Program-made: the position numbers and the translations under genes
Source of the DNA: Rhizobium leguminosarum bv. viciae USDA 2370
GTDB taxonomy: Bacteria; Pseudomonadota; Alphaproteobacteria; Rhizobiales; Rhizobiaceae
Length of the DNA: 64,000 nucleotides
Assembly: GCF_002008365.1 (NCBI RefSeq)
Contig: NZ_MRDL01000037.1
Span: 124,001-188,000, forward strand
Direction of reading: 5' to 3'
Notes under the pieces: model-generated
Database searches by the model: none
What the model saw: the letters and a program-made list of their open reading frames with translations, nothing else
What the model was told of the DNA's origin: nothing
Shown here: positions 40,780-51,969 of the stretch, in pieces
Position numbering within the stretch: position 1 is the first letter of the stretch
Layout of the letters: every line of letters begins with the position of its first letter

Positions 40780-42741
40780 TCAGTGTGCGGTGCCTGGTTT
40801 CTCGTTTGCCCTCACAATGGCGTCCGCTTCCTTGCCGTATAGTTCCTCGAAGTGATCGAAGGTCTTGGAAAAATAACCAATGCCCTGCGTCGCCGAGCGC
40901 AGCGCCCGCGCCAGATCGTTAAGCGCGCCGCCCGGAACGAGCGCCCGGAAGATGTCCCATCCCTTGGCGGTTTCATCACGGTCGAAACCGAGAACCTGAC
41001 CGTTGAGAGCGGCGACGATCTGGACAAGGCTGCCTGAATAGACCGACGGGATGTGGAACTCGCTGCGAAAGACCGGCTGCATCAAGACGGTCGACCCTTC
41101 GGAAAGCGCCTGTCGCACTCCCATTTTCGATGCAGTCCGGAAGGCGTGTTCCGAACTGTCGACGGTATGGTGCTGACCATCTAACAGCGTTACGCCGACA
41201 TCGATGACTTCGAAGCCTAGCGGTCCTTTCTCCATCGCTTCGCGCGCGCCCGCTTCGACGGCGGGGATGTAATTGCGCGGAACGGCGCCGCCCTTGATGG
41301 TTTCGCCAAAGGTGAAGCCCTGGCCGCGCTCGTTGGGGTGAATGCTCAACTTCACATCCGCGAATTGCCCGGCACCGCCGGTCTGTTTGCGATGGCGGTA
41401 GTGAACCTCCGACGGTTTCGTGATCGTCTCGCGGTAGACTGGGCTGGGCGTTCGGTCGGTCACGGAGATATGAAAGACATCGGACAGCGTTCGGCAGAGA
41501 TCACGCAGATGGACCGGCCCTTGGGCGCGCACGAGTTGAGCGCCCGTGCCTTCCTCCTGCAAGACTTTCAGACCGCGATCCGTCTGGGAAAGCTTCGCCA
41601 GCGTTTCGGAAAGTTTGTTTTCATCGCGCTCGCTGCCCGGAATTAGGATCCTTTCAAGCATCGGCGTGGGTGGATCCGTCCACTCAGGCGGGGCGACCAC
41701 CGCTCCGGAGGTCAATAGCGAAGGGACGGGCAGGTGGTCGGACTTGACCGTCGCGAAGACATCCCCCGGCGCAGGCAGAACCGCCGAATTGGACCGCCCG
41801 TTTGCGAGATTTTGTACGGCGCCGAGGTTGGAGCCGCCCAGTGATGCGCCTTGCCGCAGTCCCTCGCCAAGTGCGCGCACGAGCACCGTCTTGCCGACAT
41901 TCTGGCGATGATAGGCATGGAAGCTCACGGCCACCAGCTTGCCTTCATCGACAGTTCCCGTATGAGCGAGACGCTGCCGAAGAACCCCTAACGGCGGCGC
42001 CTCGTGGCGCAGCGCCTTCATCAGCCTCGTCATGCCGTTGCCGTGACTTGCAGCACCGATCAGGACCGGGATAATTCTGTTTTCCCTGAGAACCCGTGAT
42101 GAAATGGCATAGAGCGCGTCGCTGGGCGGCTCGCGATCCTCGATCAGTTCCTCGAGAAGCCAGTCATCAAATTCGGACAGGTGTTCCAGGAGCTCGGTGC
42201 GCGCTTCGTGCTCGCGCTCGGCGGCGCTTTCGGGGATTGCGATCAGCGCCGAAGTCTGGCCTTCCCGGTAGCGCCACGCCCGTTCCGAAATCAGATCGCA
42301 ACTGCCTATGATCCTGTCTCCCTCGCGGATCGGGATCTGGCGAAGCAAAAGCGTGTGGTTGGCGTAGTCTTGAAGCGCGGCGATCACGTCCCTCAGCCGC
42401 CCTCTCGGTTCGTCCATCCGGTTGACGAAGAGGATGCACGGCGTCTCCGAGGCTTCGACTATCCGCAGATAGGGCGCGGCGAGCACAGCCTCCTCGGGTG
42501 CCGATGAAACGCACAGGATGCAGGCGTCGCTGGCAAGAAGCGCGTGCTGCGCATGCGCCAACGCTTCGTTGGGTCCTGGCGCATCCAGCGCACACCACGC
42601 CTCGTTTCCGAAGGTGAATTCCGTGAGGTTCAATCCGTAGGGGGAGCTGGATTTTTTCGGCGCCCCCTCCAAGGAGCCGAGCTTTTCCACGACTGTCGAT
42701 TTTCCGGTCTGCGAGGGTCCAAGCACGGTAAAGCAGCGCAT
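40780..42741 (-). CDS. Elongation factor G-like GTPase (EF-G paralogue)
   Basis: A 653-residue EF-G-like translation GTPase with domains I-V in order. Its G1 is GPSQTGKST; G3 is DAPG instead of the canonical DTPG; G4 is NRMD instead of NKxD. Canonical EF-G has an invariant DxxxxERxRGIT switch region, which is missing here. The C-terminal part contains YRHRKQTGGAGQFADVKL, VPRNYIPAVEAGAREAMEKG and VYSGSLVQIVAALNGQVLGF. GGAGGA precedes the ATG at 42741. Alphaproteobacteria often carry such a second, divergent EF-G, whose role is not settled. It is convergent with the kinase gene. Confidence 0.87.
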   Translation of the reverse strand: MRCFTVLGPSQTGKSTVVEKLGSLEGAPKKSSSPYGLNLTEFTFGNEAWCALDAPGPNEALAHAQHALLASDACILCVSSAPEEAVLAAPYLRIVEASETPCILFVNRMDEPRGRLRDVIAALQDYANHTLLLRQIPIREGDRIIGSCDLISERAWRYREGQTSALIAIPESAAEREHEARTELLEHLSEFDDWLLEELIEDREPPSDALYAISSRVLRENRIIPVLIGAASHGNGMTRLMKALRHEAPPLGVLRQRLAHTGTVDEGKLVAVSFHAYHRQNVGKTVLVRALGEGLRQGASLGGSNLGAVQNLANGRSNSAVLPAPGDVFATVKSDHLPVPSLLTSGAVVAPPEWTDPPTPMLERILIPGSERDENKLSETLAKLSQTDRGLKVLQEEGTGAQLVRAQGPVHLRDLCRTLSDVFHISVTDRTPSPVYRETITKPSEVHYRHRKQTGGAGQFADVKLSIHPNERGQGFTFGETIKGGAVPRNYIPAVEAGAREAMEKGPLGFEVIDVGVTLLDGQHHTVDSSEHAFRTASKMGVRQALSEGSTVLMQPVFRSEFHIPSVYSGSLVQIVAALNGQVLGFDRDETAKGWDIFRALVPGGALNDLARALRSATQGIGYFSKTFDHFEELYGKEADAIVRANEKPGTAH

Positions 42742-43239
42742 CGGTCTTCCTCCAACTGCCATAAACACAATTTTCAGCCATCATAGGATGCCCTGAACCG
42801 CTGCAAGGCGCCAGAGGTGTTCAGTTTCACGACGCTTTGACTTAGACTTGCATTTGAGGCTGATCCATTGAGCTTACGGTTCGATACTAAATCCGAGAAA
42901 GTCTCGTTTGATCTTGAAGCCAACCCGACGGGCTGGCAGGAAAATTGCTTCTTCCGCCTTTCTCGACCTAGGCTTCGGGTGCTGATTACGGCCAAGGGCT
43001 GGAAGCCGTCGACGGCGGAGGGCGTCAGGTTCAGTTCCTCCGCAGAAATCTCCGCCCGCGCCGCTGCTTGTGCCAGGGACGTAGGAACGTCCTGCGCCGA
43101 GGCGGATGTTAACTGACCGCTAGAGCCAATATCGGTTCCTCGGGGGAAGCTTCATGCGTGCGCGCCCTCATTCTTTTGGATAGCTTTTCGCGCATCGTAA
43201 AAGCGTAATACTATCTTGGCGGGAAATCCGGAGAGGGGC
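42742..43239. other. Intergenic region without a recognised gene
   Basis: A long open minus-strand frame (about 43150 to 42774) includes AEISAEELNLTPSAVDGFQP and looks partly protein-like, and the plus strand has an 82-codon frame. Neither has a recognised domain or clear ribosome site. It should hold the promoter of the EF-G-like gene. Confidence 0.35.
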
Positions 43240-43964
43240 ATGCAATATCGCCAAAGGTCGGTGCTGTTCGCAGCACCTTGGCTGATCATCGGAGCTGCCG
43301 CAGCCGGCGCTTCGAGCGGTATAACGATTGCAGACTTCGAAAAGCCGGAACTGTTAGTCGCCGCACTGTTTGTCGGCATTATCATCGGAATGGCCGTTGA
43401 GCAGTTCCTCGCCACGATGAACAAACAGGCGTGGCGGCAGAGAAGCAGATCACGCTGGGAGAACCGGCGCCGGAACGAGCGCATCGTACCGAGGCCCTGG
43501 CTTCAGACGCCAGTTGCGGAGCGATTGCGACCGGTCGATGCTGCGGATCAACTGCGTATCGTGATGCGCTCGAATTTCACGATTCAACCATTGCTGAACA
43601 AAAGCGAAGCCCGGGTGTTTTGGGAGCTCGACAGCGTCGTGATCGGCTGCAATTCCTCCTGGCAGGTGATGGCGCAGGTTTCAATGGGCGAGATCCTCCG
43701 AAGTGCCGATCCGGAGGCCTACAGTTGCATCAACTCCAAACGTGTCGACCTGCTCCTCGTGGACGGCAACTGCCAACCGCGGACGTCATCGAATACCAGG
43801 GCGGAGCGCACCATCAAGGAGCCACGGCCGCGCGTGACGCGGTAAAGAAGGAGGCGCTACGACGCGCCGGGATCGGCTATTATGAAGTGGTGGCTGGTCA
43901 AACGACGCCGTCGGAACTCAGGCGATTGGTCGAGAAGCTGGTGGACAAGCCGACTGTCACTTAA
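43240..43964 (+). pseudogene. DUF2726-domain membrane protein gene, frameshifted
   Basis: The first frame has two hydrophobic segments (LFAAPWLIIGAAAAGASSG and LVAALFVGIIIGMAVEQFL), a basic linker, then the DUF2726 core FTIQPLLNKSEARVFWEL, VMAQVSMGEIL, SINSK-like CINSKRVDLLLVDGNC. Near base 43780 the text moves to another frame, continuing VIEYQGGAHHQG, AARDAVKKEALRRAGIGYYE and LRRLVEKLVDKPTVT. DUF2726 is a restriction-endonuclease-like domain, and the E-Y-Q part of its active site lies after the shift. A one-base indel would restore the frame, so a sequencing error or a recent mutation are both possible. GGAGAGG precedes the ATG at 43240. Confidence 0.75.
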
Positions 43965-44458
43965 AGCGATCTCAACACGCATGACTGCACGCTCGTGCCT
44001 CTCTGAGTGGATAAGCAGATTGCCGTGCCTTAATGGAATTGAGGCGCACCCGAGATGATCTCCGACTTCGAGGCAGTTCGCGAAAATCTGTTTCCGGCGA
44101 GTCACGGAGCGATCGAGGACTGGAGCAAGTTCCCCTGGCATCGTGATCGAACCAATCAAATGCTTCGGGCTCCATCCCTCGGACCATGAATAGGAACGCA
44201 ACTTGACCGGCCATTTGCTGCGCGCCGGCCTTGCCCTCCTCGGGCGATGTCGAGGAGCGCTACGTTGAAAAACAGCAGGGGCACACTTCGGCTGAGTTGA
44301 CGCGCAAACGTCAGCGGCGGCGCGGCCGCTTCCGCAGCAACCTCACCAAGCGTCTGGGCTTTAAGGGCCCTCCCCAAGCGGTCAAAATTGCCGGCTGGGT
44401 GTTCAGCTTAGCGCTTCAATTGAAATCAGGGAGTAAAAGCTACAGGGCTGTAGGGACC
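43965..44458. other. Unrecognised stretch between DUF2726 and ParDE
   Basis: Several short frames on the minus strand (for instance AGQVAFLFMVRGMEPEAFDW at about 44210-44150) look partly coding but match no family I can name. No repeat, hairpin or RNA gene was recognised. It may hold another decayed gene. Confidence 0.3.
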
Positions 44459-44824
44459 TTATCGGGCCAGCATACGTGCGAGCATATTTCTGATGTAGTC
44501 CTGCGCGCTGTAGAAAATTGCCGCGGCAATGATTTTGCGGCTATCTTCTACCGGTAGAAACCAAATAGCTGCCTTGTCCCGCTGAAGAAACCGGATCCCG
44601 GGATGAATATCGGGCCGCAGAGTCCCGATATAAGGCGTATCGGCGAGACGATCGATTTTGACACGCAGTTTGTGGATCCGTTCAGCGGTACGCTCCACCG
44701 CCTCGTCAGGCGAGTCCCCGAGTTCGACATAGGCGCCGAACAGATGATCGAAGATCAACTCGAAATCGCGTTCGGCATCCTCAGAATATTCAAGAGTCCA
44801 CACGAACCCGTCGCTTCCGCTCAA
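44459..44824 (-). CDS. ParE/RelE-family toxin
   Basis: A 121-residue RelE/ParE-superfamily toxin: EYSEDAERDFELIFDHLFGA, helix AVERTAERIHKLRVKIDRLA, TPYIGTLRPDIHPGIRFL, and the C-terminal AAIFYSAQDYIRNMLARML. ParE toxins poison DNA gyrase, while RelE relatives cut mRNA; the sequence does not decide which. Its start lies 35 bases inside the end of the antitoxin gene, the normal order for parDE. It is intact. Confidence 0.85.
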   Translation of the reverse strand: MSGSDGFVWTLEYSEDAERDFELIFDHLFGAYVELGDSPDEAVERTAERIHKLRVKIDRLADTPYIGTLRPDIHPGIRFLQRDKAAIWFLPVEDSRKIIAAAIFYSAQDYIRNMLARMLAR

Positions 44825-45062
44825 TCATTGCCGAGACGCGGCTTTCCATTTCCGTCGCAGTAATCATAGGTCCATTCAATCGCCGCTGAACCAATTCGCG
44901 AAGCGCTGCCGTTTCGACGGTCTCGGTTTCCGTCTTTTGGCGAAGCAGTTCTAGGCCCTGCTGAAGAACGGAGCTCAGGCTGGCATACCGGCCGCTCTCC
45001 ACCAACGAACGGGCAAACGCATCCTGCTGGTCGGTCAGCGAGATCGACGATTTGACACTCAT
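44790..45062 (-). CDS. ParD-type ribbon-helix-helix antitoxin
   Basis: A 90-residue CopG/ParD-type antitoxin. The N-terminus SSISLTDQQDAFARSLVESG, then RYASLSSVLQQGLELL, forms the ribbon-helix-helix dimer; the acidic and basic tail neutralises the toxin. It starts at MSVKSSISL with TCAAAGGAG-like bases upstream. A 15-base palindrome lies about 25 bases before the start, suitable for autorepression of the pair. Confidence 0.85.
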   Translation of the reverse strand: MSVKSSISLTDQQDAFARSLVESGRYASLSSVLQQGLELLRQKTETETVETAALRELVQRRLNGPMITATEMESRVSAMIERKRRVRVDS

Positions 45063-45087
45063 AGGTTTAACTCCTTTGAACCTAATT

Positions 45088-45102
45088 TGCTACTCAGTAG
45101 CA
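45088..45102. promoter_or_regulatory. Palindromic candidate ParD operator
   Basis: TGCTACT-C-AGTAGCA is a perfect 15-base palindrome upstream of the antitoxin gene. A weaker AGGTT...AACCT repeat at 45063-45083 lies between it and the start codon and covers the ribosome site. Both fit autoregulation by the antitoxin-toxin complex. Confidence 0.55.
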
Positions 45103-45335
45103 CATTTGTCAGTATGACGAGATGTCCGTCAGGGCGGCAAAGGATGGCCGCGCAATGTCAATCCAGGATCAACGCTGGATCAATAGCTTTTTGCTGGTTC
45201 GCGGTCCGCGTCACGATGTGCGCCGCCCAGCGCCCCGCCGGGGCCGAGTGTCCCAAGCGATTCATGAATATCCGGTTCTCGGACTCTCAGCACTAGCTGT
45301 GATCGTGGAAAGGTCCTCGGACATATGCTCGACAG

Positions 45336-46082
45336 CTACCCGATCACCATGTTTCTACCCGAGGCTTTAGCCTGATAAAGGTTTTCGTCCGCGGCTTTCA
45401 AACAAGAGTGTGGATGAAACCCCGGCCGGCAATGAAACACACCGATACTCGCCGAGATTAGCACTTTCGAACCCGAAGGAGATCGCAGATCAATACGCGC
45501 GACCTCGTCCCGGATTTCCTCGCTACGTATAAGCATCTCGGCAGGAGTCAAATTGCGTTGAAACAGACCGAACTCTTCGCCCCCGAGGCGTCCTGCGAAC
45601 CCTGACTGCCCTTGGTAGCGGGCGAGGATAAGACCGGTGCAGTGGAGTGCTTCATCGCCCGTTGCATGACCATATCGGTCGTTGATCGACTTGAAATAGT
45701 CGAGGTCCAGAAACAGCAAGGCGCCGGATACACCGTGTTGACTGGTCGCGTCTAGCTCTTCAAGGAAGGCGCTGCGAGTGAGGGTGCCCGTCAGGCCATC
45801 CGTGCGAGATTGGACGCGAAGGGCGTCATAAGCGTCCGCGAGCTTGTTCAAAGCCTCTTTTGTCGCAGCTTCAGCGCGTCGGACTTTTTCCGACTGAGTA
45901 AAATGCAGCGCCGAAGCCGGGATCGATATCGCCAGCGGGCAAAAAATCGTCATGAATAGGCCAGCGCCTGCCACTTGTCCGCCCAACAGTGGAACAATGA
46001 TGAACGAAAGTGCCAGCGAGGCGAACACTGAAAGCAGTCCAGTTAAAATAGACTTTTCGACAATACGACGCATCAATACCAC
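45336..46082 (-). CDS. Membrane-bound GGDEF diguanylate cyclase
   Basis: A 248-residue protein with two N-terminal membrane helices (residues ~10-60, including SIL TGLLSVFASLALSFII and a second hydrophobic stretch), a short coiled coil (AEAATKEALNKLADAYDAL) and a complete GGDEF domain. The active-site loop reads RLGGEEFGLF, so c-di-GMP synthesis should be possible. The nucleotide segment LFLDLDYFKSINDRYGHATGD is canonical. No RxxD inhibitory site is present before the GGEEF loop. There is no periplasmic sensor domain, so the signal is unclear. It is monocistronic. Confidence 0.9.
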   Translation of the reverse strand: MVLMRRIVEKSILTGLLSVFASLALSFIIVPLLGGQVAGAGLFMTIFCPLAISIPASALHFTQSEKVRRAEAATKEALNKLADAYDALRVQSRTDGLTGTLTRSAFLEELDATSQHGVSGALLFLDLDYFKSINDRYGHATGDEALHCTGLILARYQGQSGFAGRLGGEEFGLFQRNLTPAEMLIRSEEIRDEVARIDLRSPSGSKVLISASIGVFHCRPGFHPHSCLKAADENLYQAKASGRNMVIG

Positions 46083-46396
46083 CGTGACGAAGTGAAACTG
46101 CTATGAGCTCATCAATTTAAAATGGGTTGAAACACATCGATAAAACTTGATTCATGCGTCTCTCTCACCGACGATTTGCCTCGAATGGCCACCCCCCTCA
46201 TCTGGCCGCCAGATCGTCGCAGCTATCCTTGTTCTGTTTTTAACTATGCGAGAAAGCGCGGCTGCGCGGTCGGTCATCGTGGCCGTCTTGAATGGTCGTG
46301 GAACATCGAGAGGTTTATCCCATGATTGCCGCCCGGCGGATTTGCGCGTCTAAGCCTGCCGGCAGAAGACGGGAAGGCTCGCCGGACGGCCTGTCG
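46083..46396. other. Intergenic region, no recognised gene
   Basis: The region separates the divergently placed cyclase start from the end of the acetyltransferase gene. No recognisable domain, hairpin or repeat was found in either strand. Confidence 0.35.
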
Positions 46397-46816
46397 TCAG
46401 GCAACTTTCCTCGCCATCCCGACCGAGCGCGGCGCGGTTTCAGCGAAACCGAACTGTCGGTACAGGCGGTTCGCCGGGACGTCGGCGATCAGACTGACAT
46501 AGGCCGTCTTTGGCAACTGGTTCTCGATATGGTTCGTCAGCGCAGCCATGATCATCTTGCCAAGCCCCCTGCCCTGGTGTTCGGGCATGATCGCGACGTC
46601 GGTGACTTGAAAGAAGCAGCCTCCGTCGCCGATGATGCGACCCATGCCAATTACCGCGTCGCCGCTCATCAGGCAGACACCAAAGATCGAGTTGGGCAGC
46701 CCCCTTTCGGCCGCCTCTTTCGAAAAGGGGCTGAGGCCCGACAGGTATCGCAGGCGCAGGTAATCGTCGATGCCCGGGACGCGGGGCTCGATGCGGTAAT
46801 CGTCATGCTGGGTCAT
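46397..46816 (-). CDS. GNAT-family N-acetyltransferase
   Basis: A 139-residue GNAT acetyltransferase. The acetyl-CoA pyrophosphate loop is QGRGLGKMIMAAL after VTDVAIMPEH, and the C-terminal strand-helix YVSLIADVPANRLYRQFGF is typical of the YhbS/YncA-like branch. It likely transfers an acetyl group from acetyl-CoA to a small amine or antibiotic-like substrate. It has no operon partner, so the substrate is open. Confidence 0.88.
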   Translation of the reverse strand: MTQHDDYRIEPRVPGIDDYLRLRYLSGLSPFSKEAAERGLPNSIFGVCLMSGDAVIGMGRIIGDGGCFFQVTDVAIMPEHQGRGLGKMIMAALTNHIENQLPKTAYVSLIADVPANRLYRQFGFAETAPRSVGMARKVA

Positions 46817-47209
46817 GTGATGCCTTTCAATGTACGTCTCCTAAAAAATCTCTCTCGCCACCGTTATCGCGGTGCTGGCGATTGATGGGCCAAGTTATCG
46901 CGCTATGAACTGGCCCTAAAAAGATAACAGAACGTCTCTCCAGGCCATGTTTCCTCCGAACCACTCTCTGATCATCCGCAAACGGCTGCGATCACTTCGC
47001 CAATAACCGCGGCCGACAATCGCGCTTAAAATGGAACTCGCGGCAAGCCAAAGGTCCCGAAGACCGTGGCGATGGAAGTTTCATCCAGAGCTCTGTCCCT
47101 AAGCGGGAAAAAATCCGTGCGCTTAACCATGTTGATTAGCCTTTGATTCATCCTCCCAGAGCAGTTTGCGGCCGGGATGGCTGGGAACCAACCTCAAAGG
47201 ATCAAAAGC
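46817..47209. other. Intergenic region, no recognised gene
   Basis: Only short frames occur; none carries a domain. GGAGGATGAATC-like bases on the minus strand near 47150 resemble a ribosome site but lead to no convincing frame. Confidence 0.3.
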
Positions 47210-47357
47210 TATGACCTATGCACTCGTGCTTTTCTCGGCGGTAACGGCGATCGTGGTGTCCATTTCGGCGATTGGCACTGCACCGGCGCCGAATAGCAAG
47301 TGGCCGGAAATCCATTCGGAAAAGACCTCCAGACTGGCGCCGGCGCACCGGCCCTGA
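47210..47357 (+). CDS. Short hydrophobic ORF, hypothetical
   Basis: A 48-residue frame beginning MTYALVLFSAVTAIVVSISA, a single membrane-spanning helix, followed by a polar tail. CAAAGGATCAAAAGCT precedes the ATG and offers a weak ribosome site. I recognise no family. It could be a small membrane protein or chance. Confidence 0.3.
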
Positions 47358-47454
47358 GCCGCCATATTGGATGAATAGCGGATTCGCGAAGCGGCGTCGG
47401 TTGCACCGCTTGCATTGGACAAAGCCACCTCAACAGACGCTACTAAGGCGGATT

Positions 47455-47575
47455 ACGCCTGCGGCCGCGGCTGCGATACCGGTCAGGCCCTCATCAACGC
47501 TAATTTCCACGTCGATATCGGGATACTGCGCCAAAAACAACGTGGACTTCCTGCAGAGCGCACGACGGAAGCGTG
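47455..47575 (-). pseudogene. LysR-family regulator fragment
   Basis: The minus-strand text FLAQYPDIDVEISVDEGLTG followed by IAA is the beginning of the LysR substrate-binding domain (family pattern FLxxYPxIxVEL...DIxxxGxD). The DNA-binding domain and the rest of the effector domain are missing. It lies just downstream of thiE. Confidence 0.5.
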
Positions 47576-47584
47576 GTGGTACCC

Positions 47585-48193
47585 TCAATAACGCCACGGT
47601 GCCGTGCGATCGATCCATTCGCGCGTCCGCGCTTCGGGATCGGCGTTCAAGGTGATGTCGGTGACAACCGCCACGGTGTCAGCGCTCGCGTCGAATACGC
47701 CCTGTAGCCTGTCCACATTCAAGCCTCCGATGGCCACCAGCGGCAAGGGTGCGACACGCTTCTTCCAATCCGTGATCCGTTCCAGACCTTGCGGCGCCCA
47801 TTTCATCTGCTTGAGAACGGTGGGATAGATCGGGCCGAGCGCCACATAGTCAGGTTTCGCAGCCAACGCCGTTTCGAGCTCCGTCTCGTCATGTGTGGAA
47901 AGACCGAGTTTGAGGCCGGCTCTGCGAATAGCATCAAGGTCGGCTTCCACCAGATCCTCCTGGCCCAGATGGATGAAATCGCATCCCTCGTCGATCGCCA
48001 GTTTCCAGTAGTCGTTGACAACCAGCTGGCAATTCGCCGCTGCGCAAACGGCCTTGGTACGACGGATTTCCTGGCGCAGGATCTCGTCCGGGCGATCCTT
48101 CACGCGCAGTTGCACCAGTTTGACGCCCAGCGGCACGAGACGTTCGATCCATTCGGAACTGTCGACGATGAGATAGAAGGGATCGAGCCTCAT
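47585..48193 (-). CDS. thiE: Thiamine-phosphate synthase family protein ThiE
   Basis: A 202-residue TIM-barrel protein of the ThiE/TenI family, which joins HMP-pyrophosphate and thiazole phosphate to give thiamine phosphate. It shows VPLGVKLVQLRVKDRPD, LVVNDYWKLAIDEGCDFIHL followed by GQED, LGLSTHDETELE, YVALGPIYPTVLK and PLVAIGGLN. The start overlaps the ThiG stop by four bases. It is the last gene of the thiCOSGE operon. Confidence 0.93.
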   Translation of the reverse strand: MRLDPFYLIVDSSEWIERLVPLGVKLVQLRVKDRPDEILRQEIRRTKAVCAAANCQLVVNDYWKLAIDEGCDFIHLGQEDLVEADLDAIRRAGLKLGLSTHDETELETALAAKPDYVALGPIYPTVLKQMKWAPQGLERITDWKKRVAPLPLVAIGGLNVDRLQGVFDASADTVAVVTDITLNADPEARTREWIDRTAPWRY

Positions 48194-48963
48194 GCGAAAA
48201 CGCCCTTTCCGACAACCGGGGTGGACGGTACCGCCATGTCGCGCGGCTCCAGCATGCCGGAAAGATAAGCGAGCCTTCCGGCCTCGATCGCCTTGCCAAA
48301 CGCCTCGGCCATGGCAGGCGGATCGCCTGCGACGGCGACCGCGGTATTGAGCAGCATCGCGTCGTAGCCGAATTCCATCACCGTTGCCGCATGCGACGGC
48401 CTCCCGATCCCCGCATCCACGATCAGCGGGATGTCCGGAAAGGCGCTCCGCATTGCCTTGAGCGCGGAAGGGTTGCGCGGACCGGCCGCAGAACCGATCG
48501 GCGCGCACCAGGGCATCAAGACCCGACATCCGACGGAGACCAGTTTTTCACCGACCACCAGATCGTCCGTCGTATAGGGAAATACGCAAAACCCTTCCGA
48601 ACAAAGAATGCGTGCGGCTTCGACCAGTTCGAACACATCCGGCTGGAGACTGTCGTGATGGCCGATCACCTCGAGCTTGATCCAGTCGGTACCAAATACT
48701 TCGCGCGCCATCTTGGCGGTCAGGATCGCCTCCGACGCACTGTGACATCCCGCGGTGTTGGGCAGGACGTGCACCGCGAGCTGGCGGATGAATTCGAAGA
48801 AGGCTCCCCCCGTCTTTCCGCCGGCCGTTTCGCGGCGAAGCGAGACCGTGACAATCTCCGCGCCGGACCGGCTCACCGCCTCGGCTAGGACGGCCGGCGA
48901 AGGATAACGCGCGGTACCGAGCAGAAGCCGCGAAGACAGTGCAGCATCATAAAGAGAAAGCAT
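48190..48963 (-). CDS. thiG: Thiazole synthase ThiG
   Basis: A 257-residue thiazole synthase, assembling the thiamine thiazole ring from deoxyxylulose phosphate, dehydroglycine and ThiS-borne sulfur. Evidence includes RLLLGTARYPS, LPNTAGCHSASEAI, the Schiff-base Lys in WIKLEVIGHH, VLMPWCAPIGSAAG and VDAGIGRPSHAATVMEFGYD. It lies three bases after thiS and overlaps thiE by four bases. The glycine source fits the ThiO glycine oxidase encoded upstream. Confidence 0.95.
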   Translation of the reverse strand: MLSLYDAALSSRLLLGTARYPSPAVLAEAVSRSGAEIVTVSLRRETAGGKTGGAFFEFIRQLAVHVLPNTAGCHSASEAILTAKMAREVFGTDWIKLEVIGHHDSLQPDVFELVEAARILCSEGFCVFPYTTDDLVVGEKLVSVGCRVLMPWCAPIGSAAGPRNPSALKAMRSAFPDIPLIVDAGIGRPSHAATVMEFGYDAMLLNTAVAVAGDPPAMAEAFGKAIEAGRLAYLSGMLEPRDMAVPSTPVVGKGVFA

Positions 48964-48966
48964 GGA

Positions 48967-49164
48967 TCAACCTCCCTGCATCGGGGACAGGATTTCGATA
49001 CGGTCACCATCGTCCAGCCGGTGATCGGCTCGGTCCTCGCGATGCACGAGATCTCCGTTGACGGCGGTTGCCAACCAGTCGCCCTCGTATTCCAGAACAT
49101 GAAGAAGTTCGGCCAGGGTTACGGCCTCGCAGACCTGGGTTTCGCCATTGATGATCAGTTTCAT
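48967..49164 (-). CDS. thiS: Sulfur carrier protein ThiS
   Basis: A 65-residue ubiquitin-fold sulfur carrier. It begins MKLIINGETQVCEAVTLAEL and ends in the essential Gly-Gly (LSPMQGG), whose C-terminus is adenylated and converted to thiocarboxylate. The adenylating enzyme ThiF is not encoded in this operon and must be supplied elsewhere. It lies between thiO and thiG with gaps of three or four bases. Confidence 0.93.
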   Translation of the reverse strand: MKLIINGETQVCEAVTLAELLHVLEYEGDWLATAVNGDLVHREDRADHRLDDGDRIEILSPMQGG

Positions 49165-49168
49165 GGGG

Positions 49169-50145
49169 TTAGCCTTTCAGACGTGAATGTCGCGCGAGGA
49201 GAATATCGGCGGCCCGCACAGCCAAGGCGGGGGCCAACAGGAAGCCATGCCGATGCATGCCGGCGATGGCGAGCCCCTCCTCTGTTTCGATTACTTGCGG
49301 AATGTTGTTGGCAAACGCCGGACGTATGCCAGTCCCGGTCTCGACAACGCGTGCCTCGCCAAACGCCGGATGCAGCGTATAGGCCGCGTTCAGGAATTCC
49401 ATGAGCGAACGGGCGGTAATCGGTCCGTCATCTTCGGCCTCGATCATCGTCGCCCCGACCATGAAACGGTGATCGTCGCGGGGCACGATATAGATCGGAT
49501 GGCGTGGATGCAGCATCCTGATCGGCCTGGAAAGCGTCACATCCGCAGTTTCCAGATAGAGCATTTCGCCTCGCACGCCGCGCATGCCGGAAAGTCGCGG
49601 TATCGCCGCTGGCCCGGTGCAGTCGAGCACGCCGGCAAATCGCCGGTCTTGCGGCTCGTGTCCGCCGAAATGGAAGACGACGCCACGCTCGCGGAGCCTG
49701 CCGGCTAGTCTGGCCAGTGCGCGGCGTGGATCGAGATGCGCTTCCTGCTGGAAGAAAAGAGCCTTTTCGAAGCGGCCGGCAAGTGCAGGTTCGAGGTCGG
49801 TCACACCCTTGCGATCGATCCAGACATGACCGGTCGTGCGCGCCGCAAACCGGACGAGATCCGGAAGGTCACGCGGCTGCGCCACGACCAGAGTACCGCG
49901 GCGACGAACCTCGCCGGGCACGGCCTCCTCCCACCATCCGGCCGCGCCCAGGCCCAATGTCAGGACAATCTCTTCGGCCGCCTCCCGTTCGCAATAGGGC
50001 GCGAGCATTCCCCCAGCAAAATGCGAGGCGCCAAGTCCCGCCGCGCCGGCTTTTTCGATCACCTCGACCGAAAAGCCCCGCCTGACGAGCTCATGGGCCA
50101 TCGCGAGGCCGGCAACGCCGGCCCCTTTGACGAGAAAGGTAGACA

Positions 50146-50146
<1 letters not shown>
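49169..50146 (-). CDS. thiO: Glycine oxidase ThiO
   Basis: A 325-residue FAD-dependent amine oxidase that makes dehydroglycine for the thiazole ring in aerobic bacteria. It has the dinucleotide fold VKGAGVAGLAMAHELVRRGF, GMLAPYCEREAAEE, a mid-protein VLDCTGPAAIPRLSG, and a C-terminal GIRPAFANNIPQV with GMHRHGFLLAPALAV. Its start overlaps the ThiC stop by one base. Confidence 0.93.
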
Positions 50147-51969
<1,823 letters not shown>

